64,000 nucleotides of DNA from Simplicispira lacusdiani (lineage in GTDB: Bacteria > Pseudomonadota > Gammaproteobacteria > Burkholderiales > Burkholderiaceae_C): NCBI RefSeq assembly GCF_003604195.1, contig NZ_QXGR01000007.1, forward strand, positions 149,203-213,202, in the 5' to 3' direction. Shown one piece after another: positions 28,485-36,307 of this stretch (position 1 is the stretch's first letter; each line of letters begins with the position of its first letter). The notes beneath the pieces are model-generated. The model was not told where the DNA came from. It saw nothing but the letters and a program-made list of their open reading frames with translations, and did no database searches. The position numbers and the translations under genes are program-made.

Positions 28485-29921
28485 ATGGGCCAGAAACTGA
28501 AAATTGCAGGTTGGGTATCGGTCGGCGCGCTTGCCGGCGCCCTGACCACGGTGTCGCTGCAGACCGTGGCGCGCGGCGCCATGACACCTTTGCCGCTGGA
28601 AGAGATCCAGCAGCTCTCGGCCGTCTTCGGCCTGGTGAAGACCGACTACGTGGAGCCGGTGGACGACAAGAAGCTGATCACCGACGCCATCTCCGGCATG
28701 GTCTCCAGCCTCGACCCGCATTCGCAGTATTTCGACAAGAAGTCGTTCAGCGAATTCCGCGAGGGCACCACGGGCAAGTTCGTCGGCGTGGGCATCGAGA
28801 TCACGCAGGAAGACGGCCTCATCAAGGTGGTTTCTCCCATCGAGGGCTCCCCCGCCTTCCGCGCTGGCCTCAAGACCAACGACCTCATCACCAAGATCGA
28901 CGAAACCGCCGTCAAGGGCCTGACCCTGGGCGATGCCGTCAAGCGCATGCGCGGCGAGCCCAACACCAAGGTCACGCTCACCATCTTCCGCAAGGAAGAG
29001 AGCCGCACCTTCGCCGTGACCATCACGCGCGAGGAGATCAAGACGCAGTCCGTCAAGGGCAAGATGATCGAACCCGGCTACGGCTGGATCCGCCTGTCCC
29101 AGTTCCAGGAGCGCACGGTGGACGATTTCGTGCGCAAGGCCGAGGAACTCTACAAGCAGGACCCCCAGCTCAAGGGCCTGGTGCTGGATCTGCGCAACGA
29201 CCCGGGTGGCCTGCTGGATGCGGCGGTCGCCATTTCCGCCGCCTTCCTGCCGCCGGACGTCACCGTGGTCTCCACCAACGGCCAGCTCGCCGAAAGCAAG
29301 GCCACCTTCAAGGCCTCGCCTGACTTCTACGCCCGCCGTGGCAGCGGCGACCCGCTCAAGCGCCTGCCGGCCGCTCTCAAGAGCGTGCCGCTGGTGGTGC
29401 TGGTGAACGAAGGCTCGGCCTCGGCCAGCGAGATCGTGGCCGGCGCCCTGCAGGACCACAAGCGCGCCACCATCATGGGCAGCCAGACCTTCGGCAAGGG
29501 CTCGGTGCAGACCGTGCGCCCGCTGGGGCCCGATACCGGCATCAAGCTGACCACCGCGCGCTACTACACGCCCAGCGGCAAGTCCATCCAGGCGCGCGGC
29601 ATCGTGCCCGACGTGATGGTGGATGAAACCGCCGAGGGCAGCCCGTTCGCCGCCCTGCGCATGCGCGAGGCCGATCTCGAAAAGCATCTGGGCAACGGCC
29701 AGGGCGAGGAAAAGAAGGACCCCGCCCGCGAAAAAGCCCGCGAGGAAGCGCGCAAGCGCCTCGAAGAAGAGGCCAAAAAACCCGTCGCCGACCGCAAGCT
29801 GCCCGAATTCGGCACCGACAAGGACTTCCAGCTCGCCCAGGCACTGAACCACCTGCGCGGCAAGCCCGTGCTGGTGAGCAAGACCCAGACCGAGCGCAAG
29901 GAAGAGAAGAAGGAACAGTAA
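28485..29921 (+). CDS. C-terminal processing peptidase, S41 family
   Basis: A 478-residue periplasmic serine protease. A membrane or signal segment (IAGWVSVGALAGALTTVSL) is followed by a PDZ domain (about 85-165: GVGIEITQEDGLIKVVSPIEGSPA) and the S41 core. S313 (GSASASE) and K338 (FGKGSVQT) are 25 residues apart, the same spacing as the Ser/Lys dyad of E. coli Prc. The C-terminal tail is rich in Lys and Glu. The ATG at 28485 has AAAGG upstream; a GTG at 28455 would add ten residues. A strong terminator follows, so the transcript probably ends here. Confidence 0.93.
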   Translation: MGQKLKIAGWVSVGALAGALTTVSLQTVARGAMTPLPLEEIQQLSAVFGLVKTDYVEPVDDKKLITDAISGMVSSLDPHSQYFDKKSFSEFREGTTGKFVGVGIEITQEDGLIKVVSPIEGSPAFRAGLKTNDLITKIDETAVKGLTLGDAVKRMRGEPNTKVTLTIFRKEESRTFAVTITREEIKTQSVKGKMIEPGYGWIRLSQFQERTVDDFVRKAEELYKQDPQLKGLVLDLRNDPGGLLDAAVAISAAFLPPDVTVVSTNGQLAESKATFKASPDFYARRGSGDPLKRLPAALKSVPLVVLVNEGSASASEIVAGALQDHKRATIMGSQTFGKGSVQTVRPLGPDTGIKLTTARYYTPSGKSIQARGIVPDVMVDETAEGSPFAALRMREADLEKHLGNGQGEEKKDPAREKAREEARKRLEEEAKKPVADRKLPEFGTDKDFQLAQALNHLRGKPVLVSKTQTERKEEKKEQ

Positions 29922-29944
29922 GCCGTTCCCGCCTTCGCCCACCG

Positions 29945-29972
29945 GGGCCGGTTGCATACCGGCCCTTTTTTT
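29945..29972 (+). terminator. Intrinsic terminator after the S41 peptidase gene
   Basis: GGGCCGGT (29945-29952) pairs perfectly with ACCGGCCC (29958-29965) across a 5-nt loop, followed by seven T. It ends 22 bp before the start of the next gene, the MoeB-like protein, so that gene needs its own promoter or read-through. Confidence 0.85.
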
Positions 29973-29993
29973 CTGCCCCAGGCCCACCGCACC

Positions 29994-30761
29994 ATGACCG
30001 ACGACCAGCTCCTGCGCTATTCCCGCCACATCCTGCTCGACGAGGTGGGTATCGAGGGGCAGGAGCGCATCCTGGCCGCGCACGCGCTGGTGATCGGGGC
30101 CGGGGGGCTGGGCTCGCCCGCCGCGCTTTACCTGGGCTCGGCCGGCGTGGGCCAGCTCACGCTGGTGGACCACGACATGGTGGACCTGACCAACCTGCAG
30201 CGCCAGATCGCGCACACCCAGGACCGCGTGGGCCAGCCCAAGGTGGCCTCGGCGGCGCAGGCCGTGCGCGCCATCAACCCCGAGGCACGGGTCACCTGCA
30301 TCCAGCAGCGCGCCGACGCGGCCCTGCTCGAAAAGCTGGTGCAGGACGCCACCGTGGTGCTCGACTGCAGCGACAACTACGCCACGCGCCAGGCCGTCAA
30401 TGCCGCCTGCGTGCGCCACGGCAAGCCCCTCGTGGCGGGCGCGGTGATCCGCTTCGATGCACAAATCACCGTGGTCAACCCGCGCGACGCCCAGGCCCCG
30501 TGCTACGCCTGCATCTTCGACCCGCAGGCACAGTTCGAGGAGGTGGCCTGCTCCACCATGGGCGTGTTCGCGCCTCTCGTGGGCGTGGTGGGCGCCATGC
30601 AGGCGGCCGAGGCGCTCAAGCTGGTCGCGGGCGTGGGGCCCTCACTGGCCGGACGCCTGCTGATGCTCGACGGGCGCGGCATGGAATGGAGCACCCTGCG
30701 CACCGCGCGCAACCCCGCCTGCCCCGTGTGCGGCCAGCCGCACGGCCGCGCCGCCGGGTAG
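29994..30761 (+). CDS. HesA/MoeB/ThiF family adenylyltransferase
   Basis: A 255-residue E1-like enzyme that adenylates the C terminus of a ubiquitin-like sulfur carrier such as MoaD or ThiS. It has the nucleotide loop VIGAGGLGSPAALYLGSAGV, the Arg finger in LTNLQRQIAHTQDRVGQPK and Asp in DCSDNYATRQAVN. Catalytic Cys is in ACSTMGVFAPLVG. Zinc-type pairs CYAC and CPVC are present. MoeB and ThiF cannot be told apart here because no moaD or thiS lies nearby. Start at 29994, after the terminator. Confidence 0.9.
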   Translation: MTDDQLLRYSRHILLDEVGIEGQERILAAHALVIGAGGLGSPAALYLGSAGVGQLTLVDHDMVDLTNLQRQIAHTQDRVGQPKVASAAQAVRAINPEARVTCIQQRADAALLEKLVQDATVVLDCSDNYATRQAVNAACVRHGKPLVAGAVIRFDAQITVVNPRDAQAPCYACIFDPQAQFEEVACSTMGVFAPLVGVVGAMQAAEALKLVAGVGPSLAGRLLMLDGRGMEWSTLRTARNPACPVCGQPHGRAAG

Positions 30762-30870
30762 GAATCGGCCTACGGCCGGCGCCTGCCGCCGCTGGCACAA
30801 TTTCCGGGACGCCGCTCGTACATTGGAACCACGGTCACTGCGCTCTGCGGGCCGCGGAACGGACCCGATC

Positions 30871-31263
30871 GTGAAACTCAGGACCTACATCGTCGAAGAC
30901 AACGCCACTATCCGGGAGAACCTGATCGGCACGCTCGAAGAGCTGGCCGCCATCACCCCCGTGGGCGCGGCCGATACCGAGGACGAAGGCAAGGCCTGGC
31001 TCGCCGCCCACCCCGCGCAGTGGGATCTGGCCATCGTGGACCTGTTCCTGCGCCAGGGTAGCGGCCTGGGCGTGCTCGCGGCCTGCCGCGAGCGCCAGCC
31101 CCACCAGCATGTGGTGGTGCTGAGCAACTACGCCACCCCCGATGTGCGCATGCGCTGCGCCCAACTGGGGGTGGATGCGGTGTTCGACAAATCGAATGAA
31201 ATCGATGCACTGGTGGATTACTGCATCGCCCAGGGCAAGGCTCTGCCCGAAGCGCCGCTCTGA
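30871..31263 (+). CDS. Single-domain response regulator (receiver only)
   Basis: A 130-residue receiver with GTG start. The acidic pair E9/D10, phospho-acceptor D57 (AIVDLFLRQ), Ser in VVLSNYA and Lys in VFDKSNE are all intact. There is no output domain. It converges on the NarL-type regulator gene with 22 bp between the stops, and the hybrid-free CHASE3 kinase is nearby. It may act as a phosphate sink or intermediate for that kinase. A TTG 48 bp upstream is a weaker alternative start. Confidence 0.85.
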   Translation: MKLRTYIVEDNATIRENLIGTLEELAAITPVGAADTEDEGKAWLAAHPAQWDLAIVDLFLRQGSGLGVLAACRERQPHQHVVVLSNYATPDVRMRCAQLGVDAVFDKSNEIDALVDYCIAQGKALPEAPL

Positions 31264-31285
31264 CATGCGCGCGAACCCACGGCGC

Positions 31286-31918
31286 TCAATCGATCAGGCG
31301 GTTCTTCAGGGCGTAGTAGGTCAGGTCGCTGTTGGACGACAGCCCCATCTTTTCCATCAGCCGCGTGCGGTAGGTACTCACGGTCTTGACGCTCAGCGAC
31401 AGCGACTTGGCGATGTCCCCCGCGGTCTCGCCGCGCGCGAGCTTGAGGAAAACCTGGAATTCCCGCTCCGAGAGCTGCTCATGCACCGGTGCATCGTCCT
31501 TGCGGTGCAGCTGCTGCGCCAGCAACTCGGCCACGGCGGGCGTGAGGTAGCGCTTGCCCAGCGCGATGGTGCGGATGGCCTCCACGATCTCGGCGGGGTC
31601 GCATTCCTTGTTCAGGTAGCCGCTGGCGCCCTGGCGGATCAGGCTGATGGCGTAATGCTCCTCGGGGTAGCCGCTGAGGATGAGGATGCCCATGGTGGGC
31701 GCCTTGGCGCGCAGCATGGCCAGCGCGTCCAGGCCGCTCTGCCCGGGCATGGCCAGGTCCATCACCAGCACATGCACCTCGGCATTGCGGATCAGGTCGA
31801 TGGCCTCGCGCCCGTTGGCGGCCTCGCCCACCACGCGCAGGTCCACGTGCTCGGACAGGAACTGCCGCAGTCCCGAGCGCACAATCGCATGGTCGTCCAC
31901 GATGCCGATATTGATCAT
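31286..31918 (-). CDS. NarL/FixJ-family response regulator
   Basis: A 210-residue regulator. The receiver has D8/D9, phospho-acceptor D54 (LVMDLAMPG), Ser in LILSGYP and Lys in GYLNKECDP. The C-terminal LuxR-type helix-turn-helix reads LSEREFQVFLKLARGETAGDIAKSLSLSVKTVSTYRTRL. It is divergent from a CHASE3/HisKA_3 kinase at 32060 and probably receives phosphate from it. The 141-bp gap between the starts should contain both promoters. Confidence 0.92.
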   Translation of the reverse strand: MINIGIVDDHAIVRSGLRQFLSEHVDLRVVGEAANGREAIDLIRNAEVHVLVMDLAMPGQSGLDALAMLRAKAPTMGILILSGYPEEHYAISLIRQGASGYLNKECDPAEIVEAIRTIALGKRYLTPAVAELLAQQLHRKDDAPVHEQLSEREFQVFLKLARGETAGDIAKSLSLSVKTVSTYRTRLMEKMGLSSNSDLTYYALKNRLID

Positions 31919-32059
31919 TGAGCCTACTCTCCGTGCGCGGCCCACCGGGCGGCGCCTGCAGGGTGTGGGGTTGCCCCGCCGTGGACGCTCCACGGCAGGC
32001 CTGCTTCATTATCCCGATTTGCGCATTCCGCGCTGAACAAGCCCCGACAAGAACCCCCC

Positions 32060-33418
32060 ATGCGCTGGACATCCCTGCACAAGATCGCCATCAGCCTGCC
32101 GCTGGCCCTGATGGCTGCCCTGGCCGTCGTGGCCATCAACGAGGCCGGCTACCAGCGCTCGCACGCGGCGCTGGAGGCGCTGGACCATACGCAGAAGGCC
32201 CGGGCCTCGGTCACCCGCCTGCTGCAAAGCATGCTGGACGCCGAAACCGGGCTGCGCGGCTACCTTCTCTCGGGGGAGGAAAGCTACCTCGAACCCTACG
32301 ACAACGCCATCACCACGGTGCACGCCAACCTCGACGAACTGCGCGGGCTGTTCCTGGAATCGGCCCAGGACCAGGGCGATTTCGCCCAGCTCGCGCAGCA
32401 GGTGACGCGCAAGCTCTCGGAAATGGACCTGAGCCTGAACCTGCGGCGCAAGGGCCAGGAGGATGCCTGGAAATTCGTCATGAGCACGGACGTGGGCAAG
32501 CAGAACATGGATGCCATCCGCCAGCATGCCCGCGCACTGATCGAGCGCAGCACCGCCCGCGTGGCCCACAGCCAGGCGGAAATCGGCCAATCGCTGCTGC
32601 GCTCGCGCCTGGGCATCGCGCTGGTGACCGTGATCGGCCTGCTGGCCTTCCACCTGTACCTTCGCCAGACCCGCGCGCTGCAACGCGCCACCGAGCGCGA
32701 ACAGGAAATCCTGGAGCAGGAGCGCGCGCGACTCGAAGGCCTGGTGCGCGAACGCACCGCCTCGCTGACCGAGCTGGCCAACCACCTGCAGCAGGTGCGC
32801 GAGGACGAACGCGGCCACCTGGCACGCGAGCTGCACGACGAACTCGGTGCCCTGCTGACCGCGGCCAAGCTGGACGTGGCGCGGCTCAAATCGCGCATCG
32901 GCACGCCGGCCCCCGAAGTGACCGAGCGCCTGCAGCACCTGAGCGAAACACTCAATGGCGTGATCGCCCTGAAGCGGCGCATCATCGAGGACCTGCGCCC
33001 CTCGTCGCTGTCCAATCTGGGGCTGACCGCGGCCATCGAGATCCTGGCCCGCGAATTCTCCGAGCGCGCCGGCATCGATGTGCAGACCAGCCTGGAGAGC
33101 GTGGACCTGCCCGAGGCCGCGCAGCTCACGGTCTACCGCATGGTGCAGGAATCGCTCACCAACATCGGCAAGTACGCCAGCGCGCGCAAGGTGCTGGTCA
33201 CGGTGCACCGGCATTCCAGCCATGTGGCCGTGCAGATCCGCGACGACGGGACAGGTTTCGACGCTGCCGCCACGGCACGCACGGGGCACGGCCTGGCGGG
33301 CATGCGCCAGCGCGTGGAGGCCGCCGGCGGGCGCCTGAGCGTGCAATCCAGTCCCGGCGAGGGCACGGTGGTATCGGCCAGCCTGCCCCTGGGGCCGGCC
33401 GATCCCGGCCCGGGGTAG
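32060..33418 (+). CDS. Sensor histidine kinase with CHASE3-like periplasmic domain
   Basis: A 452-residue membrane kinase of the NarX/DegS (HisKA_3) type. TM1 is near 10-25, a helical CHASE3-like domain spans about 35-175 (TGLRGYLLSGEESYLEPYD), and TM2 lies near 180-200. After a coiled coil, the dimerisation box has H259 (LARELHDELGALLTAAKLD). The ATPase domain shows an N box (VQESLTNIGKYA) and DDGTGFD, then GHGLAGMRQRV. It is divergent from the NarL-type regulator, its likely partner. The signal is unknown. Confidence 0.9.
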   Translation: MRWTSLHKIAISLPLALMAALAVVAINEAGYQRSHAALEALDHTQKARASVTRLLQSMLDAETGLRGYLLSGEESYLEPYDNAITTVHANLDELRGLFLESAQDQGDFAQLAQQVTRKLSEMDLSLNLRRKGQEDAWKFVMSTDVGKQNMDAIRQHARALIERSTARVAHSQAEIGQSLLRSRLGIALVTVIGLLAFHLYLRQTRALQRATEREQEILEQERARLEGLVRERTASLTELANHLQQVREDERGHLARELHDELGALLTAAKLDVARLKSRIGTPAPEVTERLQHLSETLNGVIALKRRIIEDLRPSSLSNLGLTAAIEILAREFSERAGIDVQTSLESVDLPEAAQLTVYRMVQESLTNIGKYASARKVLVTVHRHSSHVAVQIRDDGTGFDAAATARTGHGLAGMRQRVEAAGGRLSVQSSPGEGTVVSASLPLGPADPGPG

Positions 33419-33516
33419 GCCGCTTCCTACGGGCCTGGACGCCCACCTCTGGCACGCTGCCGCAGGGAAAGCCGCCTATAGTGCGAACCAGCCTTCATGA
33501 CACGGAAAGGAATCCC

Positions 33517-33831
33517 ATGCAATTGATCCGAGCCCTCGCCCTTGCCGCTCTCGCGGGCGCCACCATCATCTCCACCGGCTGCTCGGTGGCGCGCAACCAG
33601 CAAACCGTCGGCTCCTATGTCGACGACGCCGCCATCACCACCGCCGTGAAGGCCAAGATGGCCGAGGACAAGACCGTCTCGGCCACCGCCATCAGCGTGG
33701 AAACACTCAACGGCACGGTGCAGCTGTCGGGCTTCGCCAAGTCCCAGGCCGAGCGCGACCGCGCCGAATCCATCGCCCGCACCACCCGCCATGTGCGCGA
33801 GGTACGCAACAGCATCGTGGTGCGCCCGTAA
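33517..33831 (+). CDS. BON-domain lipoprotein
   Basis: A 104-residue protein with a lipoprotein signal ending in IISTGC. A single BON domain follows (SYVDDAAITTAVKAKM, then VETLNGTVQLSGFAKS and HVREVRNSIVV), as in OsmY or hyperosmotic stress periplasmic proteins. GAAAGGA is upstream of the ATG. It is followed by a strong terminator, so it is a single-gene unit; osmotic or envelope-stress control is usual for the family but not visible here. Confidence 0.9.
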   Translation: MQLIRALALAALAGATIISTGCSVARNQQTVGSYVDDAAITTAVKAKMAEDKTVSATAISVETLNGTVQLSGFAKSQAERDRAESIARTTRHVREVRNSIVVRP

Positions 33832-33848
33832 ATCCCGCGCTCCCACCC

Positions 33849-33876
33849 ATGGCCCGCATACGCGGGCCATTTTTTT
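33849..33876 (+). terminator. Intrinsic terminator after the BON lipoprotein gene
   Basis: ATGGCCCGC (33849-33857) pairs perfectly with GCGGGCCAT (33862-33870) across a 4-nt loop, followed by six more T. It is one of the clearest terminators in the window. Confidence 0.88.
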
Positions 33877-33901
33877 GCGCGCTGCGGCTATGCTCGGCGC
33901 C

Positions 33902-34972
33902 ATGCGGGCCTTCCATTGCGACCACTGCGGTCATCTCGTCTTTTTCGATAGCGTGCGGTGCATGCACTGCGGCAGCGCATTGGCCTTCCTGCCGGACCAG
34001 CTGCGCATGGGGGCGCTGGCCCCCGCGCCGGACGCGGGCCCCGGGCTGTGGCGGCCGCACGGCGCCCAGGCCGGCACTGCGCTGTACCGCCAGTGCTACA
34101 ACCAGACCACCTGGTGCGCCTGCAATTTCGCCGTTCCCGCCTCCAGCAGCCAGCTGCTGTGCGTCGCCTGCCGGCAGACGCGCCTGCTGCCCGACCTCTC
34201 CGACCCGGCCCACCGGCGCCACTGGACCCAGATCGAGGCCGCCAAGCGCCAGCTGTTCTACACCCTGGCGCGGCTGGGGTTGCAGTCCGTGACCGACGCT
34301 CCGGAGCCCGGCGCCGGGCCGGTCTACGCCTTCCTGGCCGACCAGCCCGGCGCACCGGCCGTCGTCACCGGCCACCAGGGCGGCACCATCACCCTCAACG
34401 TGGCCGAGGCCGACGACGCCGAACGCGCGCGCCGGCGCCTGGCGCTGCACGAGCCCTACCGCACGCTCATCGGCCACCTGCGCCATGAGTCGGGCCATTA
34501 CTACTGGGACCGGCTGGTGCGGGACGCCGGCCGGCTCGACGCGTTCCGCGCCCTGTTCGGCGACGAGCGCGAGGACTATGCCGCCGCGCTGCAGGCGCAC
34601 TACGCAGCCCACCCCGCGCCCGACTGGCACGCGCAGCATGTGAGCGCCTACGCCGCCGCCCACCCCTGGGAGGACTGGGCCGAGACCTGGGCGCACTACC
34701 TGCACATGGTGGACCTGCTGGAGACCGCCGCCGCCTACGCCACCAGCCTGGACGTGCCCGGCACGGCGCCTGCCGTGCATGAAACCGTGCGCGACCCCTT
34801 CGCCACGCCCGCACCGGACTTCGACACCATGGTGCGCCAATGGGTGCCGCTGACGCTGCTGCTCAACAGCCTGAACCGCAGCCTGGGCCAGCAGGACGCC
34901 TACCCGTTCGCCCTGTCGGCCGGCGCGCTGCGCAAGCTGCGCTTCGTGCACGACACCGTCGCGGCCGGCTAA
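33902..34972 (+). CDS. Putative zinc-binding metallopeptidase
   Basis: A 356-residue protein. The N terminus has a zinc ribbon (FHCDHCGHLVFFDSVRCMHCG), and further pairs WCACN and CVAC follow. The peptidase-like motif is RHESGHYYWDRL, a variant HExGH site, followed by WEDWAETWAHYLHM. The family is often annotated as putative zinc-binding peptidase and its substrates are unknown. The ATG at 33902 puts the zinc ribbon at the N terminus; an in-frame ATG at 33890 is possible. Confidence 0.85.
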   Translation: MRAFHCDHCGHLVFFDSVRCMHCGSALAFLPDQLRMGALAPAPDAGPGLWRPHGAQAGTALYRQCYNQTTWCACNFAVPASSSQLLCVACRQTRLLPDLSDPAHRRHWTQIEAAKRQLFYTLARLGLQSVTDAPEPGAGPVYAFLADQPGAPAVVTGHQGGTITLNVAEADDAERARRRLALHEPYRTLIGHLRHESGHYYWDRLVRDAGRLDAFRALFGDEREDYAAALQAHYAAHPAPDWHAQHVSAYAAAHPWEDWAETWAHYLHMVDLLETAAAYATSLDVPGTAPAVHETVRDPFATPAPDFDTMVRQWVPLTLLLNSLNRSLGQQDAYPFALSAGALRKLRFVHDTVAAG

Positions 34973-34990
34973 AGCCCATCCGCAGACCCC

Positions 34991-35073
34991 CGTGCACGCA
35001 CCCAGAACGGGCGCGGCCCAGGCCAGCGGTCACCGCGCAAGGGACGCCACCAGCGCGGCGCCACAGGGGGGAT
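34991..35073 (-). repeat. Dispersed repeat family 2, copy C
   Basis: On the minus strand it has CCCCCCTGTGGCGCCGCGCT, then GGCGTCCCTTGCGCGGTGACCGCTGGCCTGGGCCGCGCC, the same block order as copy A (15265-15385). It fills the convergent gap between the zinc peptidase and coaD. Confidence 0.6.
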
Positions 35074-35081
35074 GCTTCCTT

Positions 35082-35570
35082 TCAGCGCCCGAGCTTGCGC
35101 ATCAGCCGCTCGTGCACCACGGGCGAGACGAACTGCGCCACGTTGCCGCCCAGCGTGGCGATCTCGCGCACCAGCGTGCTGCTGATGAACTGGTACTGGC
35201 TGCTGGGCGTGAGGAACACCGTCTCGATCTGCGGCACCAGCGCGCGGTTCATGCCGGCGAGCTGGAATTCGTAGTCGAAATCGGTGCCCGAGCGCAGGCC
35301 GCGCACCATGGCCGTGCCGCCGCGCGCGGCGGTGAACTCGGTCACCAGGCCCTCGAAGGGCTCCACCGTCACCTGGGGACAGTCGCGCAGCGCCTCGCGC
35401 GCCATCTCCATGCGCTCGTCCAGGCTGAACATCGTCTTCTTGTGGTGGGCAATGGCGACCGCCACGATCACGCGGTCGAACAGCCGGGCCGTGCGGCGCA
35501 CCAGGTCTTCATGGCCCAGCGTGATCGGATCGAAGGTTCCAGGATAGACGGCAAGGACGTTCTGGGTCAT
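35082..35570 (-). CDS. coaD: Phosphopantetheine adenylyltransferase
   Basis: A 162-residue enzyme, fourth step of CoA synthesis from pantothenate. It has the nucleotidyl-transferase motif YPGTFDPITLGHEDLV and RGLRSGTDFDYEFQLAGMNR. SSTLVREIATLGG is the second ATP-contact motif. It stands with rsmD on the minus strand, a pairing common in bacteria. The gap to rsmD is 74 bp and contains a family 1 repeat. Confidence 0.96.
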   Translation of the reverse strand: MTQNVLAVYPGTFDPITLGHEDLVRRTARLFDRVIVAVAIAHHKKTMFSLDERMEMAREALRDCPQVTVEPFEGLVTEFTAARGGTAMVRGLRSGTDFDYEFQLAGMNRALVPQIETVFLTPSSQYQFISSTLVREIATLGGNVAQFVSPVVHERLMRKLGR

Positions 35571-35597
35571 GGTGCATGCTTTCTTTAAAGAAAAAAC

Positions 35598-35650
35598 GGC
35601 TAAAGCCCAGTATTCACAAGCGTTAGCAGCTACGAAACCAATAGCTATTG
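35598..35650 (-). repeat. Dispersed repeat family 1, copy
   Basis: On the minus strand it has CAATAGCTATTGGTTTCGTA, then GCTGCTAACGCTTGTG and GGGCTTTAGCC. It lies between rsmD and coaD. Confidence 0.55.
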
Positions 35651-36307
35651 CAAGGGCCGCAGCAGGTGCGCATGCACCATGCCCGCGCGCAGGTGGCGGT
35701 GCGGCGCCAGGCCCAGCGCGGCCAGCGCCTCGCCGCTCCAGGCCAGCGGCGCCTCCAGGTAGACGAAGCCCTGCGGCGCCACGGCGCGCGCGGCGGCCTG
35801 CAGCGCGGGCTGGAACAGCGCGCTGTCGAACGGCGGGTCGAGCAGCACCAGGTCCAGGCTGGCGGGCGCGCAGTGCTGCAGCGCCGCCAGGCCGTCGCCG
35901 CGCCGCACCTGCACGGTGCTGGCCTGCAGGCGCTGGCAGAGCTGGTGGAGGCGGGCCACGAGCCCCGCGTCCTGCTCCACCAGCTGCACGCTGGCGGCGC
36001 CGCGCGACGCGGCCTCCAGCCCCAGCGCGCCGGTGCCGGCGAAGGCATCGAGGCAGCGCCAGCCCGCCAGGTCCTGGCCCAGCCAGTTGAACAGCGTCTC
36101 GCGCACGCGGTCGGGCGTGGGGCGCAGGCCGGGTAGTTGCGGCACTGGCAGGCGCGTGCGCTTCCACTGGCCGCCGATGATGCGCACCTCGCCCGCGCCT
36201 TCGGGCGCGGGTTTCCTGCGCTCGGCCTTGGGCGCGGCGGCAGGTGCGGGGGCCGGTGGCTGGCGCAGGGCGGCGGCCGCCTGGGCCGGCGTGAGGCGGC
36301 GGCTCAA
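35645..36307 (-). CDS. rsmD: 16S rRNA (guanine(966)-N(2))-methyltransferase
   Basis: A 220-residue SAM-dependent methyltransferase. Core motifs are RIIGGQWKRTRLPVP, RPTPDRVRETLFNWL, CLDAFAGTGALGLEAASRGA (SAM binding) and LVLLDPPFD (catalytic motif). No ATG lies in the right region. I chose TTG at 36307 because it overlaps the stop of the preceding peptidase gene as TTGA; a GTG at 36187 would remove an Ala/Pro-rich extension of 40 residues. The gene call is secure, the start is not. Confidence 0.92.
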   Translation of the reverse strand: MSRRLTPAQAAAALRQPPAPAPAAAPKAERRKPAPEGAGEVRIIGGQWKRTRLPVPQLPGLRPTPDRVRETLFNWLGQDLAGWRCLDAFAGTGALGLEAASRGAASVQLVEQDAGLVARLHQLCQRLQASTVQVRRGDGLAALQHCAPASLDLVLLDPPFDSALFQPALQAAARAVAPQGFVYLEAPLAWSGEALAALGLAPHRHLRAGMVHAHLLRPLQ

